Positions 10,453 to 21,654 of a stretch of 64,000 bases of DNA are shown one piece after another. Source of the DNA: Hyperoodon ampullatus (lineage: Eukaryota > Chordata > Mammalia > Artiodactyla > Ziphiidae); assembly GCA_949752795.1 (NCBI GenBank), contig OX457064.1, forward strand, positions 104,075,454-104,139,453, written 5' to 3'. Position 1 is the stretch's first letter. Each line of letters begins with the position of its first letter. A program made the translations under genes and the position numbers. The notes below the pieces were generated by a model. That model was not told the origin of the DNA, ran no database searches, and saw nothing but the letters and a program-made list of their open reading frames with translations.

Positions 10453-10849
10453 TGAAACTACTTATGCTTCCCACTTTTAAGTTTGAGTGAATAGCAACTG
10501 TGTCAGCAATGGAGGGAGCTAAGTGATAAGACAGATGACAAGAGAATTCCATTTCTAAGAACAGCAGCCAAATATAGAATGTCATGGGCAATGTGTGGGA
10601 AGAGGCATTAAGAAAGGCAGCAGAGTTCAAATAAGTGGGCAGCAAGAGAATCAAAAGGAGAAAGTCAATTTGGAGAACCTTAAAATTAGGAACTTTGTTT
10701 TAGATGATGTCAGACAAGTGACGTGGATTTAGAAGATTTAGATAGTTTTGTTAATGCTACTGCCATTGTAGTCATCATTTTGCTTAAGAGAATTTGTTAA
10801 GTACTTATTGGTATACAGTGTTTTCCTCTTTCACTACAAACACAAGCTA
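10453..10849. other. No recognisable feature
   Basis: AT-rich DNA with no convincing ORF or repeat family. Confidence 0.45.
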
Positions 10850-11784
10850 AACCAATATAGCCAGTAGAATAACTAAATGAAGTAGAATTACTAAACTGAG
10901 GGGGCAAGGGAATAAAGAAAATTAGATCAATGCAGCAAAAGGCGGGGGGGGGGGGAAGCAAAACTATAAAAAGCAAGATAAATAGAAAACATGAAGATAT
11001 TAAAAATTAGGTCAGCCACGTCAAGGATCATTAAAAATGTAAATAGGCTAAGTAAAAAATTAAATAGACTAAATTCTATTAAGATACAAAAAATCCTACA
11101 TTGCATTTTAAAAAGTTACATGCTTTTTATAAGAAGCACATCCAAAATAAAATTCCACAAGAGGGCTGAAAATACAGAGGTGGATAGACAAGGAAAAACA
11201 AAGAAAGTAGGACTTGCAAAAGCATTAATGGGCAAAAGCATTAATGGGGCTAAAAATAGATATTTATATTAATAAAAGATATTCATTAAGAAGATATAAC
11301 TATAATGATTCTTTATGAACTGAGCAACATAGCTTTAAAATCATAAAGCAAAAAAAATCATAAAGCAAAAACTGCTAGAAATATTAAAATTTGACAAGGC
11401 AATGACAAGTAGAGACATTAAATATTTTTTAAAAATTAAAAGATCAAGTAAATAAGGAAAAGAAATCTATTATAACTTTGTATCAATAAATTTGAAAATA
11501 TAGATATGCTTGTTTCAAAATTTTTAGGAAAACATGAATAAACTAATAAGTATAAAAAAAAATGGAAAATGTAGTCACAGATTTATCTCCCCCAAATAGT
11601 CCAAGTCAGTTTCATGTTATAATGGGTAAACTGTATCAAATCTTCCAAAGAGTTATTTATAGATAGTATAATTCTTTTTTGTTATTCAACTGTTCCAGAT
11701 AGTAGCCAAAAAACCAAAAAACAAACAGAAAGAATTTCAATTCATTCTACAAGGCTAGCATAACCTTGATCAAAAATTTGGCCA
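10850..11784 (+). mobile_element. Old L1 ORF2 remnant (upstream part)
   Basis: Very A-rich plus-strand sequence with L1 word order (GAAGCACATCCAAAATAAAA, AAGAAGATATAACTATAATG, TTTATGAACTGAGCAACATA), corresponding to the endonuclease side of ORF2. It includes a 13-base G run at about 10943-10955. The 93-codon ORF at 10991-11272 is a chance frame inside the fossil. Confidence 0.65.
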
Positions 11785-12121
11785 TGGACTTCCCTGGTGG
11801 TGCAGTGGTTAAGAATCCACCTGCCAATTCAGGGGACATGGGTTCAAGCCCTGGTCCGGGAAGATACCACATGCCACAGAGCAACTAAGCCCGTGTGCCA
11901 CAGCTACTGAGCCTGTGCTCTAGAGCCTATGAGCCACATCTACTGAAGTCCGCATGCCTAGAGCCCATGCTCAGCAACAAGAGAAGCCACCGCAACGAGA
12001 AGCCCACGCACCACAACGAAGAGTAGCCCCCACTCGCCACAACTAGAGAATGCCCGCACACAGCAACAAAGACCCAATAAAGTAAAAAAAAAAAAATCAA
12101 TTAATTAATTAATTAATTTAA
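11785..12121 (+). mobile_element. CHR-type SINE, long form
   Basis: Complete from GACTTCCCTGGTGGTGCAG to an A-tail followed by (TTAA)n at 12097-12118. TSD AAAAATTTGGCCA (11772-11784 and 12122-12134), identical over 13 bp. It lies inside the old L1. Confidence 0.93.
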
Positions 12122-12226
12122 AAAAATTTGGCCAAAGATACAAAAAGGAAAACTATAAACATAGATGCAAAAGTGCCAAATAAAATATTAGGAAATCAAA
12201 TCCAGCAATCAATTAAAAGATTAGTA
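12122..12226 (+). mobile_element. Old L1 ORF2 remnant, continued
   Basis: CATAGATGCAAAAGTGCC and AAATAAAATATTAGGAAATC are typical sense L1 RT-domain words. This continues the element from 10850. Confidence 0.75.
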
Positions 12227-12555
12227 AGTATCATATGATTTCACTTACATGTGGAATCTAAAAAAATAAAATAAAACAAATGAACAAAACAGAACAGAAA
12301 TAGAATCACAGATAAAGAGAACAAACTAGTGGATGCCAGAGAGGAGTGGAGTGGAGGGATGGGCAAAATAGGGGCTGCAACATACAGAATAGGAAAGGGC
12401 GTTGTCAGTAATACTGTAGTAACTTTAAATGGTGACAGATGGTAACTAGCTTATCGTGGTGATCACTTTGTAATGTATATAAATGTTGAATCACTATATT
12501 GTACACCTGAAATTAATATAACATTGTATGTCAATTATACTTCAATGAAAAATAA
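12227..12555 (+). mobile_element. 5'-truncated L1, 3' end
   Basis: About 330 bp of L1 3' UTR in sense (TGATTTCACTTACATGTGG, GATGCCAGAGAGGAGTGG, TTGTACACCTGAAATTAAT), ending TTCAATGAAAAATAAAAA. Perfect 12-bp TSD AAAAGATTAGTA (12215-12226 and 12556-12567). It inserted into the older L1 in the same orientation. Confidence 0.88.
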
Positions 12556-12567
12556 AAAAGATTAGTA

Positions 12568-13607
12568 TGCAGGGAGACATAAAATTGTGAAATCTACTAC
12601 CAATGTAATTCACTGCATTATTAAAGAAAAGCAGAAAAACAGAAGTATTTCAATAGCTGCAACAACCAGTCCTGAAAAACACTTAGTAACCTAGAAATAG
12701 ACAAAGTTTCTTCACTTTGATAAAGAAGTAAACACAAATGCCGTACTTAAAGGTGAAAAGATGGGGCCAGGAACAAGACAGGAATGCTGTATCATAACTA
12801 CTGCCACTGTTTCACTGCAGGACACAACCAATGTGGTAAAACAAGGAGAGGGGAGGAAATTTACAGAAGGGAGTGGCCTCCTTATCATTATTGACAGATG
12901 ACATGATTGGCCACTTACAAAACCTACAAAAATCCACTGAAAAACTAAGAATTTCAGAAAATCCACTGAAAAACTAAGACTTTCAGATAAAAAGAGCACA
13001 GTAGGATAACGAATTATAAGTGAAACACAAACATTAATAGCCATGACAATAATAACATAAATTAGAAAATTTCATGGAAAAGAATTCTATTCAGTAGCAA
13101 AAACAAAACAAAAACAAAAAACACAAAGTATTTAGGAATAAGCATAACAGTAAATAGGTTACTTATGTTTCTGTAAAGGAACGCTCTTAAACTTACTCAA
13201 GAACATGAAGAATACCTGAAAAAATGGAGATTTATTTTGGTGTCTAGACAGGAAGACTCGTTATTATGAAGATACTAATTCTTTCCAAATAGTTCCATAA
13301 ATTCAGTGCAATTTTAAAGAAAATCCTAATGAATTTTTAATTGTGTCTTTATAAGTTGATTCTAAAGTTTATTTGGAACAGCAGAGAGTGGGAGAGCAGC
13401 CAAATACATTTTCAAAAAGAAGAATGTTGGCAGGGGAGACTTGCCCTCCTAAATATAATAATTTACCATAAAACTATGACAATTAAAACAGGCGTAGAAA
13501 GAAATAAAGAATCAAACAGAATAAATTAGAAACAAGTCAGTTCATAGTAGGAACTTAGCACCAGATAAAGATTCAATTTCAAATTAGTGGTGAAAAGAAG
13601 AATTTTT
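12568..13607 (+). mobile_element. Old L1 ORF2 remnant, continued
   Basis: Sense ORF2 words in the right order: AAAAACACTTAGTAACCTAG, GAGTGGCCTCCTTATCATTA, then TGAAGATACTAATTCTTTCC, GTTTATTTGGAACAGCAGAG and ACCATAAAACTATGACAATT. Roughly the RT to C-terminal portion. Many stops, no coding potential. A 38-bp stretch near 12935-12985 contains a local duplication of AAATCCACTGAAAAACTAAG. Confidence 0.8.
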
Positions 13608-13622
13608 TCCCTCCTCTTTTTA

Positions 13623-13841
13623 TTTTTATTTTTTAAAATTTATATTTATTTACTTATTTGGCTGCACCGGGTCTTAGTTGTGGCATGCGGGATCTTTAGT
13701 TGCGGCATGCAGAATCTTTTTAGTAGCGGCATGCAAATTCTTAGTTGTGGCATGGGGCATCTAGTTCCCTGACCAGGGATTGAACCCAGACCCCCTGCAA
13801 TGGGAGCTGAGTCTTAGCCACTGGACCACTAGGGAAGTCCC
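13623..13841 (-). mobile_element. CHR-type SINE, CHR-1-like
   Basis: T/A tail, body GGCTGCACCGGGTCTTAG with GCGGCATGC units, head CCACTAGGGAAGTCCC. Perfect 15-bp TSD TCCCTCCTCTTTTTA (13608-13622 and 13842-13856). Confidence 0.92.
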
Positions 13842-13856
13842 TCCCTCCTCTTTTTA

Positions 13857-14098
13857 AAAAATTGAGGTATAAGTGACATATAACATTATATTAGGTTCAT
13901 GAAGTAAAGATTTAAACATTAAAAAGAAAATTACAAAAATACCAGAAGAAAGTTCAGGAGGATATTTTTGTAATTTGGGGGTACAGGGAAGGCTAGCTCC
14001 TGCATGACACCACCCAGAAACCATAAAGAAAAGATTTTTAGATTTGGACAGAAAAGAATTTAAGCTTCTGTTCAGTGGGAGATAACATAAATAACATT
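13857..14098. mobile_element. Decayed L1 sequence
   Basis: Starts AAAATTGAGGTATAAGTGAC, a minus-strand L1 3'-end phrase. It then passes into A-rich text resembling sense L1 ORF2 (TACCAGAAGAAAGTTCAGG). Orientation is therefore mixed, and the boundaries are uncertain. Confidence 0.5.
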
Positions 14099-14116
14099 AA
14101 AAGATGACTATCTAGG

Positions 14117-14371
14117 GGCTTCCCCGGTGGTCCAGTGGTTAAGAATCTGCCTTCCAATGCAGTGCACGTGGGTTCAATCCCTGGTCGGGGAACTAAGATC
14201 CCACATGCCGCGGGGCAACTAAGCCTGCGTGCTCTAGAGCCTGCGCGCCACAGCTACTGAGCCCGTGCGCTCTGGAGTCCGCACATCACAACTACAGAGA
14301 AGCCCGTGCGCCGCAACGAAGACCCAATGCAGCCACACAAATAAATAAATATTAAAAATAAATAAATAAAT
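14117..14371 (+). mobile_element. CHR-type SINE, CHR-1/long intermediate
   Basis: Head GGCTTCCCCGGTGGTCCAG with a shortened long-type body (TAGAGCCTGCGCGCC) and (AAAT)n tail. TSD AAAAGATGACTATCTAGG (14099-14116) against AAAAGATGACCATCTAGG (14372-14389), 18 bp with one mismatch. Confidence 0.92.
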
Positions 14372-14404
14372 AAAAGATGACCATCTAGGAAAAGCATATA
14401 ATGG

Positions 14405-14600
14405 TTAAAAAAATAATAAGAGCCAACATTAATACAGGGGTTGTTATATGCCCGGAAGTATGCTAAGCATTTTACATGAATTATCTAATTACAATTGATG
14501 GGTATGATTATGATTATGATTATTCCATTTTATGGGTGGCAAAACTGAGGCTTAGAAAGGTCACATATATACTGAAAGGGTTGATATATGTAATAGGTTG
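14405..14600 (+). mobile_element. MIR
   Basis: A clear full-core MIR: AATAAGAGCCAACATTAAT, GTATGCTAAGCATTTTACAT, GAATTATCTAATTAC, CATTTTATGGGTGGCAAAAC, TGAGGCTTAGAAAGGTCAC. It contains a small GATTAT trinucleotide-like expansion. Confidence 0.85.
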
Positions 14601-16281
14601 AGTTGTTCAGGACCCCCATTCTTTGGTCCCATCATTCCTCAGACATTTGAATCAAGTCGGCTAATTAGAGTCTTTTAAGCTTTGGAACTACAGAAAAACA
14701 TAACTCAGCTGTGGGTTTTGAAGTTTCCTGTTGCCATCAATCTTTTTGGCTACATAAGGAAAACCTAACTCCAGAAGGAGCAAACCAAGACAAACAGAAA
14801 TAAGCAGAAGTGAAAGGTAAATGCAGACAAGTTTCGACGTAATTGGTGGGGTCCCTGGATGCACTTGTGCCAGAGTTTAGAGCTACTCCTGGACTCCCAA
14901 CTGTGAGAGTCCATGAATTCCCTCTTTTCTTAAGCTAATTGGGTTGTCTGTCCTTAGCATACAATATCCACATTACATAAAGACTCCACCTACTAATTAA
15001 GCTGGAAAAAAAATCCATAGTACAATGGATGAAGCATGTGATTAGAAACTCAATGAAGAAATAGCAATGGGGGTTAATTCTGGAGGTCCTATCTGGGGGG
15101 TCCAAGCCTCTCTGGGGTGGAGGACTGGGTACTATTTTTACCTGCTCCTCCTGAGGTCACCCCACTGCTAAGACCCACACAGGACATCCATAGTTAGTGT
15201 CCAGTGACTATCTGGGTATACAGATGGTTTATCTTGGGGTCATCTTATTTGGCTCTATGAAATAATCTTCCTTAAATATGGAGTTAGAAAACATGAGAAA
15301 TCCTTAATGGTATGTTGTTTCTGAAATATCAAGGAACTGAGCAAAGATTTCTCCCAGTGGCTTCTGTCAGCACCGTGGAGGTGTGGGGCTGGAGTGTGCT
15401 TCAGGGCGGGTGGAGGTCATTAACTGGCACCTTCCTGCAAAGTCTGACTGTCCTCCCAAGTGGCTTGCTGCAGAGCAGGTAATGAAGCCGACAGCTCCTC
15501 AAGGCACGGTTTTTCTTCCTTAATGCATGGCTTCTTTGGAACAGAATCAATTACAGAGTTTTATTTTATTCCATCTTTATAAAATGGTTGTGGAACGATG
15601 CTTCTTTCGTGTTGGAGGAAAAAAAAAAAAGGTCCCTGGATGAGATTGATGTAGAGCAGAGAAAGGAATGTTACCACGGAATTAGCGGCACAGATTGGGA
15701 CCTGTGACAATTCACAGTTCAGTGCAAAAGTTTACTGAAAACCTACTCTGTGCTCAGCATTATGGAGGATTCCAAAATGAGTAGAAAACATTCTTGCTTT
15801 CAGAAAACTTTCAGTCTAGTTTGGGAGAGAAGATAGGGGACATGGAAGCAATGGTGGCCATCTCTGATTCACTGATGGGGGCGGGTTAGATGAAGAAGGA
15901 GCCGAGTGAGGAGGGGATTGAGAGTTTGTCCTGGAACTAGAGATACCAAAAGCTTATTTTAGACACTTGTTCCTTGGGGACAGGAAGGAGGAAGTTTAAG
16001 ATGAGTGCAGATGTATAAACATCTGCAGGAGACTAATACAAACCTGAATTTAATACAGGTTCATTCTGTTGCTTTAAACATAGTTGGACTAGAAGCAACG
16101 ACAATCCATTAGCAAGGAACACTCATCATGCCCAGTTTACTAAGAGGAACCAGGGATCCTTGGAAAACTGTTATTCCAGGCACAGGGCAGAAAAATTTCA
16201 AAGACTAATAAAGACAAGTCAAAAAGTTACAGAATAAATTTGAAAAGCACCACTGATTAAATCTGGGATAATTTTAGCATT
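14601..16281. other. Mostly unclassified; one old dispersed repeat
   Basis: No exon-like signal seen. At 15720-15850 (CCTACTCTGTGCTCAGCATT ... TTTCAGTCTAGTTTGGGAGA) there is an old mammalian dispersed repeat of L2/MIR flavour. Two further copies of the same pattern lie near 41510 and 44040. I cannot name its family with certainty. Confidence 0.45.
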
Positions 16282-16297
16282 AAAAAAGCTAGGACAC

Positions 16298-16496
16298 GGG
16301 CTTCCCTGGTGGCGCAGTGGTTGAGAGTCCGCCTGCCGATGCAGGGGACATGGGTTCGTGCCCCGGTCCGGGAAGATCCCACATGCCGCGGAGCGGCTGG
16401 GCCCATGAGCCATGGCCGCTGAGCCTGCGCGTCCGGAGCCTGTGCTCCGCAACGGGAGAGGCCATGGCAGTGAGAGGTCCGCGTACCGCAAAAAAA
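16298..16496 (+). mobile_element. CHR-type SINE, short form
   Basis: Complete short form. The A-tail (16490-16502) merges with the TSD. Perfect 14-bp TSD AAAAAAGCTAGGAC (16282-16295 and 16497-16510). Very low divergence from its sister copies. Confidence 0.94.
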
Positions 16497-16636
16497 AAAA
16501 AAGCTAGGACTACATTGGATTGAAACACATCATACATATAAAAATCCATGAGTTCATAATAATACTCAAAAAATTTGTTTATAGTTACATTATGAGGTGG
16601 CTTAGGGAATCAATGTGATATAAAGGAAAGGAGTCA

Positions 16637-16846
16637 GGGACTTCCCTGGTGGTCCAGCAGTTAAGACTTCGCGCTCCCAACGCAGGGGCCTCGGTTCGAT
16701 TCCTGATCAGGGAACTAGATCCTGAGTGCTGCAACTAAGAGCCCACATGCCACAACTAAAGATCCCACTCACGACAATGGAGATCCCGCATTCTGCGACT
16801 AAGATCCGGCACAGCCAAATAAATAAATATTTAAAAAAGAAAAAAA
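16637..16846 (+). mobile_element. CHR-1-like SINE
   Basis: GACTTCCCTGGTGGTCCAGC, B-box-like GGTTCGATTCC, and a body of repeated GATCCC/CACAACTAA units. TSD AAAGGAAAGGAGTCA (16622-16636) against AAAGGAAGGGAATCA (16847-16861), two mismatches. Confidence 0.88.
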
Positions 16847-16861
16847 AAAGGAAGGGAATCA

Positions 16862-17710
16862 AGTATTTATCTTGCCTTTACAAACACAAGGGGGAAATTC
16901 TTTTCTACAAGGATCATGGCTAATACATGCCAGAGGAATGAAAACATTAGAACACTACCACTTAGTAACCCCTTATGAAACAATCATTCTAGGCAATGAT
17001 TATAAATGTCTGCTAAAACTATCAGGTAAAGTTAATGGGGGAACTTTGTAACGGATGCATCAGATTGACAACATTTGAACTCACTGATCAATTTTAACAT
17101 CACTGAAACTGGACAGTTAGACATTTGTGCCTCCTGAGTAAGAAGCAAAAGAAAGTTCATAGCACCACTTATAAAATATTCTTGGAAAAAATCCCAAACC
17201 TAATTCTCATGAAGCTTCTAGATTTTCCTGTGGATTTACAGAAAATATGGGGAACACATAAAAGAACACCTTGAGGGTACCATCTGCCAAATGTAGAGTA
17301 TGAAACTCTCTCTAGCAAATGGTCGCCTCAGTCACAACTACCTTGACTAGATCCTTGATTCACACAAACCCAAACGCATTTTTGACGCGCTGTGGAAGTA
17401 GGAGCCTGCCTAGATATTGGGTGATATTAAGGAATTATTAGCTATTTTGTTGAGGGTAGTAATAGTTTTGTGGTTACACTTAAAAATATATATTTATATT
17501 AGAATCATACACTAAAGCACTTATAAGTGAAATGAAGTCTGAGAGTTGCTTTAAAATACTCCGGTAAAAAAGGAAAAAAAAAAAAAAAACAGAGGTGGGG
17601 AATAGATTAAAAAGAAAGGCAGGATGTAGAGAATTGTTTGATGGATGTATGGGCTTGTTATACTATTCCACGTCTGTGAATTTTTGAGAATTTCCATGAT
17701 AGAGCTTTTT
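16862..17710 (+). mobile_element. Old retroelement 3' portion, family uncertain
   Basis: The pattern GATATTAAGGAATTATTAGC, TAGTTTTGTGGTTACACTTA, CTCCGGTAAAAAAGG, GTTATACTATTCCACG and GAATTTCCATGATAGAG resembles a widespread mammalian element ending in a phrase of the 'gaaattttccataataaa' type, probably L1M-like. The 17-A run (about 17574-17590) is internal. I am confident that it is repetitive, not of the family. Confidence 0.45.
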
Positions 17711-18572
17711 TTTCTTTTTAATCCTGTTTCAGTTCCTCTATGAATTTCTGCTATAGAGCAGGGTTATATAGTTCACTCCTTATCCTAAAGTATCTTTGGA
17801 GATAAAGTAATCCAAGCTTCTCAGCACAGTTTTCCAAAATAAAGATAAGCCACTGATCCCAACACATGCCACACACAGCAGGAATTTTGCTAGGTCAAGC
17901 ATCTTTGTGGAGCCTGGGACACTGGGGGTTAACAGCCCGTGCCCCGCAGCTGCGTGCTGAGCAGCCCCACAGCTGCCAGCAATTAGGCTAGCTGGCAGTC
18001 CCCTTAGGAAACTCCTGCTGCCTGATTAGGACTAATTGCTAGCCGGCATCTAAGTCCCCGATCGATGGAAATGGAAATCCATTAGGGAAAGGCCCGGCAG
18101 GGAGAGACTGCCTTCTGGTGAGTACACATGTACAAGGAGATGCAGGCGTATACACTGGGACTTACTGAGCGCTCCAAATGCACCCCACCCTGCCAGTGCT
18201 ACTGGGAAACTACACTGTGAAACACTCTCATGGTTTCCTTTTGACCCCAAAAGAGAGTCTTCTTTTCATAGGGAAGCCCCACTATGTGCTCTTAACTTGT
18301 TATTTACCTCAAATATAATCTAGAACAACTTTTTAAAGCACTTGAGTATTCATTTGCTTTAAAATCAGATTCATTACAAATGATCCATTTATTAAAGAAA
18401 GTCAGACATCAACAACTCGTTGAAGTCGCTGTGCATATATGAAAGTAATAATTAACTGCATTTCTGTTAAAATAGTCTAAGATTCAGATTTTCCCAAAGT
18501 AGTACTGTATTGCTGTTCAATTTACATTTGAGATGATTTCAAGTGCCATAACCACATTATAAAGAAATCTTT
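17711..18572. other. Unclassified; paired homeobox-type motifs
   Basis: No repeat family recognised. At 17940-18045 there are two CAGCTG E-boxes and AGCAATTAG (17978-17986) facing its inverted copy CTAATTGCT (18032-18040), with GATTAGG between them. The 66-codon ORF at 18050-18250 has no recognised domain. Confidence 0.35.
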
Positions 18573-18587
18573 AAAGTTCCTAGAGGG

Positions 18588-18905
18588 GGGGCTTCCCTAG
18601 TGGCGCAGTGGTTAAGAATCCACCTACCAATGCAGGGGACACAGGTCTGAGCCCTGGCCGGGAAGATTCCACATGCCGCGGAGCAACTAAGCCCGTGCGC
18701 CACAGCTACTGAGCCTGCGAGCCACAACTACTGAGCCCGAGTGCCACAACTACTGAAGCCCACGCACCTACAGCCTGTGCTCTGCAACAAGAGAAGCCCG
18801 CGCACTGCAAGAAGAGTAGCCCCTGCTCGCCACAACTAGAGAAAAGCCCGCACACAGCAACAAACACCCAACGCAGCCAAAAATAAAAATAAATTTATTT
18901 TTTAA
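18588..18905 (+). mobile_element. CHR-type SINE, long form
   Basis: GGCTTCCCTAGTGGCGCAG through CAACGCAGCCAAAAATAAAA. TSD AAAGTTCCTAGAGGG (18573-18587) against AAAGTTCCTAAAGGG (18906-18920), one mismatch. Confidence 0.92.
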
Positions 18906-18919
18906 AAAGTTCCTAAAGG

Positions 18920-18922
<3 letters not shown>

Positions 18923-18953
<31 letters not shown>
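18923..18953. repeat. Poly-T tract of 31 bases
   Basis: Uninterrupted T31 two bases beyond the SINE's right TSD. No recognisable element body follows it, so its origin is unclear. It could be the tail of a very short minus-strand insertion. Confidence 0.9.
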
Positions 18954-18956
<3 letters not shown>

Positions 18957-19394
18957 TAAAGTGCTGCAGAAGGGCACAGAAAGAGGCCAGGGGAAATGAC
19001 CTGGATTATACAGTACAGTTATGTCTCTAAGGTTACTGGTTATCAAAACTCTTCTCGTTTAGAAGACTGGTAGGAGGGAATTCTTACCATTACTATGTGT
19101 TGCTGAATCGGCATAAGGTCACGCAGGAACCTGAAAGTGAAAGATAAATTTCAGTGACTGGGCTCAGGAAGCTATCAAGAGAATAGAACTTGTCAGTGAC
19201 TGGCAAATTTACTTTTTTTTAAGTATTATTTTTTTCAGAGTGTTTTCATAAAATAGCCCGATTATAGAGTAAGGAGACTGGTTTTATAAACTGCAAAGGA
19301 AAACAAATCTCATTGTTTTATGCTTAGAACTCATACTTAGTCATCTGACCCAAAGGAAGACAAGTATCTAATTATGTGGGCCAGTAAAGCTGGA
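18954..19394. other. No recognisable feature
   Basis: Ordinary-composition DNA without ORF, SINE or simple repeat. Confidence 0.5.
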
Positions 19395-19500
19395 AGAAGA
19401 GAAGGAAAGTGATTTGCCCAAGGACAACACAATTTACTAATAGCAGAGCTGGTCCTAGAATCTGATTCTCTCAGTTTCTACACCACTGCTTATCCTTTGC
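19395..19500 (+). mobile_element. MIR 3' part
   Basis: GAAAGTGATTTGCCCAAGGA, CAACACAATTTACTAATAGC, AGAGCTGGTCCTAGAATCTG and CACCACTGCTTATCC follow the MIR order (the 'gcccaaggtcacacagc ... gcagagctgggattc' region). Confidence 0.75.
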
Positions 19501-20247
19501 TATTCTTTTGCTATTGTTTTCCTAAACTTGTCTCTTTATTCTTTATTTCCTTTGTTTTCCATTCCCTATTTATCCTTTATCTCAGCTGGATGCTTTTGAT
19601 TTCTCCCCTCTACTTTTTCTTTTCTTTTCAATTATGTAAATTTCTGTAATCCAGAAATTGTTGAGCTACCTGGAAATCTTGGGTATGAGAAGGTGTTGAC
19701 AAAGACATCAACAGATGTATCAGGGGTTACAGACTTTGCTACCTCAAAACTGCAGGACAGTTTTACTCTAGTAACTAAAATCCCATTTTAGTAACTAGAA
19801 TATCATGCAAACTCGATATATTTGATTATGTTTAAGTTTTGTGCAATTAACGAGGAAGAATTCAAATAAAAATCTAGATCCTAAAAGGTCTTGATCTTAA
19901 ATTTTCACATTCTATTTCTGCCTAACTTTAAGGGAAGTCCTCGTGCTTCAGGAGCTCTGGCAATCTCAGTTTGAAGTGGAGAACTCTGAAATCCAGCTGG
20001 TATTTAAACTGCCCCCTTCTTGGGAGTACTTCACCTACTAGAGCAGGACTTGCTGGCTACTTGTTATTCTGCTGTGATTCCATTGTCCTTATTTGAACTC
20101 TTGTCATTCTAAGAATCCCAAAATCTTCCTTAAAGCCCTTGTTTCGTTGCACAGTGAATAGGACTCTAGACTTAAAAACATCCAACCCAGTGTATGAGGT
20201 TAAGTCACAGCAGTAGACTCAGGAATTAATGGGAAACAAAGGATTAG
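19501..20247. other. No recognisable feature
   Basis: Pyrimidine-rich at the start (19500-19630), then mixed. No supported gene or repeat. Confidence 0.45.
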
Positions 20248-20260
20248 AAGAATCACACTA

Positions 20261-21011
20261 GATTCCATATATATGTGTTAGCAGACGGTATTTGTTTTTC
20301 TCTTTCTGACTTACTTCACTCTGTATGACAGACTCTAGGTCCATCCACCTCACTACAAGTATCTCAATTTTGTTTCTTTTTTATGGCTGAGTAATATTCC
20401 ATTGTATATATGTGCCACATCTTCTTTATCCATTCATCCGATGATGGACACTTAGGTTGCTTCCATGTCCTGGCTATTGTAAATAGAGCTGCAATGAACG
20501 TTTTGGTACATGAATCTTTTTGAATTATAGTTTTCTCAGGGTATATGCCCAGTAGTGGGATTGCTGGGTCGTATGGTAGTTCTATTTTTAGTTTTTTAAG
20601 GAACCTCTATACTGTTCTCCTAAGGAAAAAAAAAAAAAAAAGGTCATGAAGAACCTAGGGGTAAGAAGGGAATAAAGACACAGACCTACTAGAGAATGGA
20701 CTTGAGGATATGGGGAGGGGGAAGGGTAAGCTGTGACAAAGTGAGAGAGTGGCATGGACATATATACACTACCAAACATAAAATAGATAGCTAGTGGGAA
20801 GCAGCCACATAGCACAGGGAGATCAGCTCGGTGGTTTGTGACCACCTAAAGGGGTGGGATAGGGAGGGCAGGAGGGAGGGAGACGCAAGAGGGAAGAGAT
20901 ATGGGAACATATGTATATGTATAACGGATTCACTTTGTTATAAAACAGAAACTAACACACCATTGTAAAGCAATTATACTGCAATAAAGATGTTAAAAAA
21001 AAAAAAAAGAA
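20261..21011 (+). mobile_element. Young L1 with 5' inversion (twin priming)
   Basis: Two abutting pieces of one L1. 20261-20622 is the end of ORF2 in minus orientation, equivalent to 27961-28320 of the intact L1. 20626-21011 is the 3' UTR in plus orientation, starting with the A-block that follows the ORF2 stop and ending CAATAAAGATGTT plus A14. Perfect 13-bp TSD AAGAATCACACTA (20248-20260 and 21012-21024). The pieces meet exactly at the A-block. Confidence 0.93.
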
Positions 21012-21195
21012 AAGAATCACACTAAAGTAACAAAGCAGAGAACTTGGGACCAAGCCCTGAGTGCTCTCAGATGAACACAAAGAGGATCTGACTCCACCCT
21101 AGTAAAGGCAACTTCAACATCAAAAAACTGAAATCCTGGCAAAACACTCATCTTTCACATTTGAGTAAAGCGGAATACTGTTTAAAAATTAAGTA

Positions 21196-21391
21196 GGGCT
21201 TCCCTGGTGGCGCAGTGGTTGAGAGTCCGCCTGCCGGTGCAGGGGATGCAGGTTCGTGCCCCGGTCCGGGAGGATCCCACATGCCGCGGAGCGGCTGGGC
21301 CCGTGAGCCATGGCCGCTGAGCCTGCGCGTCCGGAGCCTGTGCTCCGCAACCGGAGAGGCCACAGCAGCGAGAGGCCCCCGTACTGAAAAA
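21196..21391 (+). mobile_element. CHR-type SINE, short form
   Basis: Complete. GGGCTTCCCTGGTGGCGCAG to CCGTACTG plus A10. Perfect 12-bp TSD AAAAATTAAGTA (21184-21195 and 21392-21403). Confidence 0.94.
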
Positions 21392-21429
21392 AAAAATTAA
21401 GTAATATCGTTCCATTGTTTAAACATTCT

Positions 21430-21654
21430 CACGTGGTATACTTTTCTTTTGTTTTTTAACAGCTTTATAGAAATATCATTCACTCATTCAAAGCATACAA
21501 TTCAATGGACTTTAGTGTATTCACAGGGTTGTGCAACCATCATCACAACCAATGTTTCATTTTCATCAACTCAAACAGGACATTTCACACCCACTAGTAG
21601 TCACTGTCCATTTTCCCCCCACCTCCCACCCCTAGTCAATCACTAATCTTTTTG
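21430..21654 (-). mobile_element. Old L1 3' UTR, part 1 (minus)
   Basis: TTTAACAGCTTTATAGAAATA, AAAGCATACAATTCAATGG, GGGTTGTGCAACCATCATCA: an L1M-type 3' UTR on the minus strand. It continues at 21776 and 22091 around two SINEs. Confidence 0.75.
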
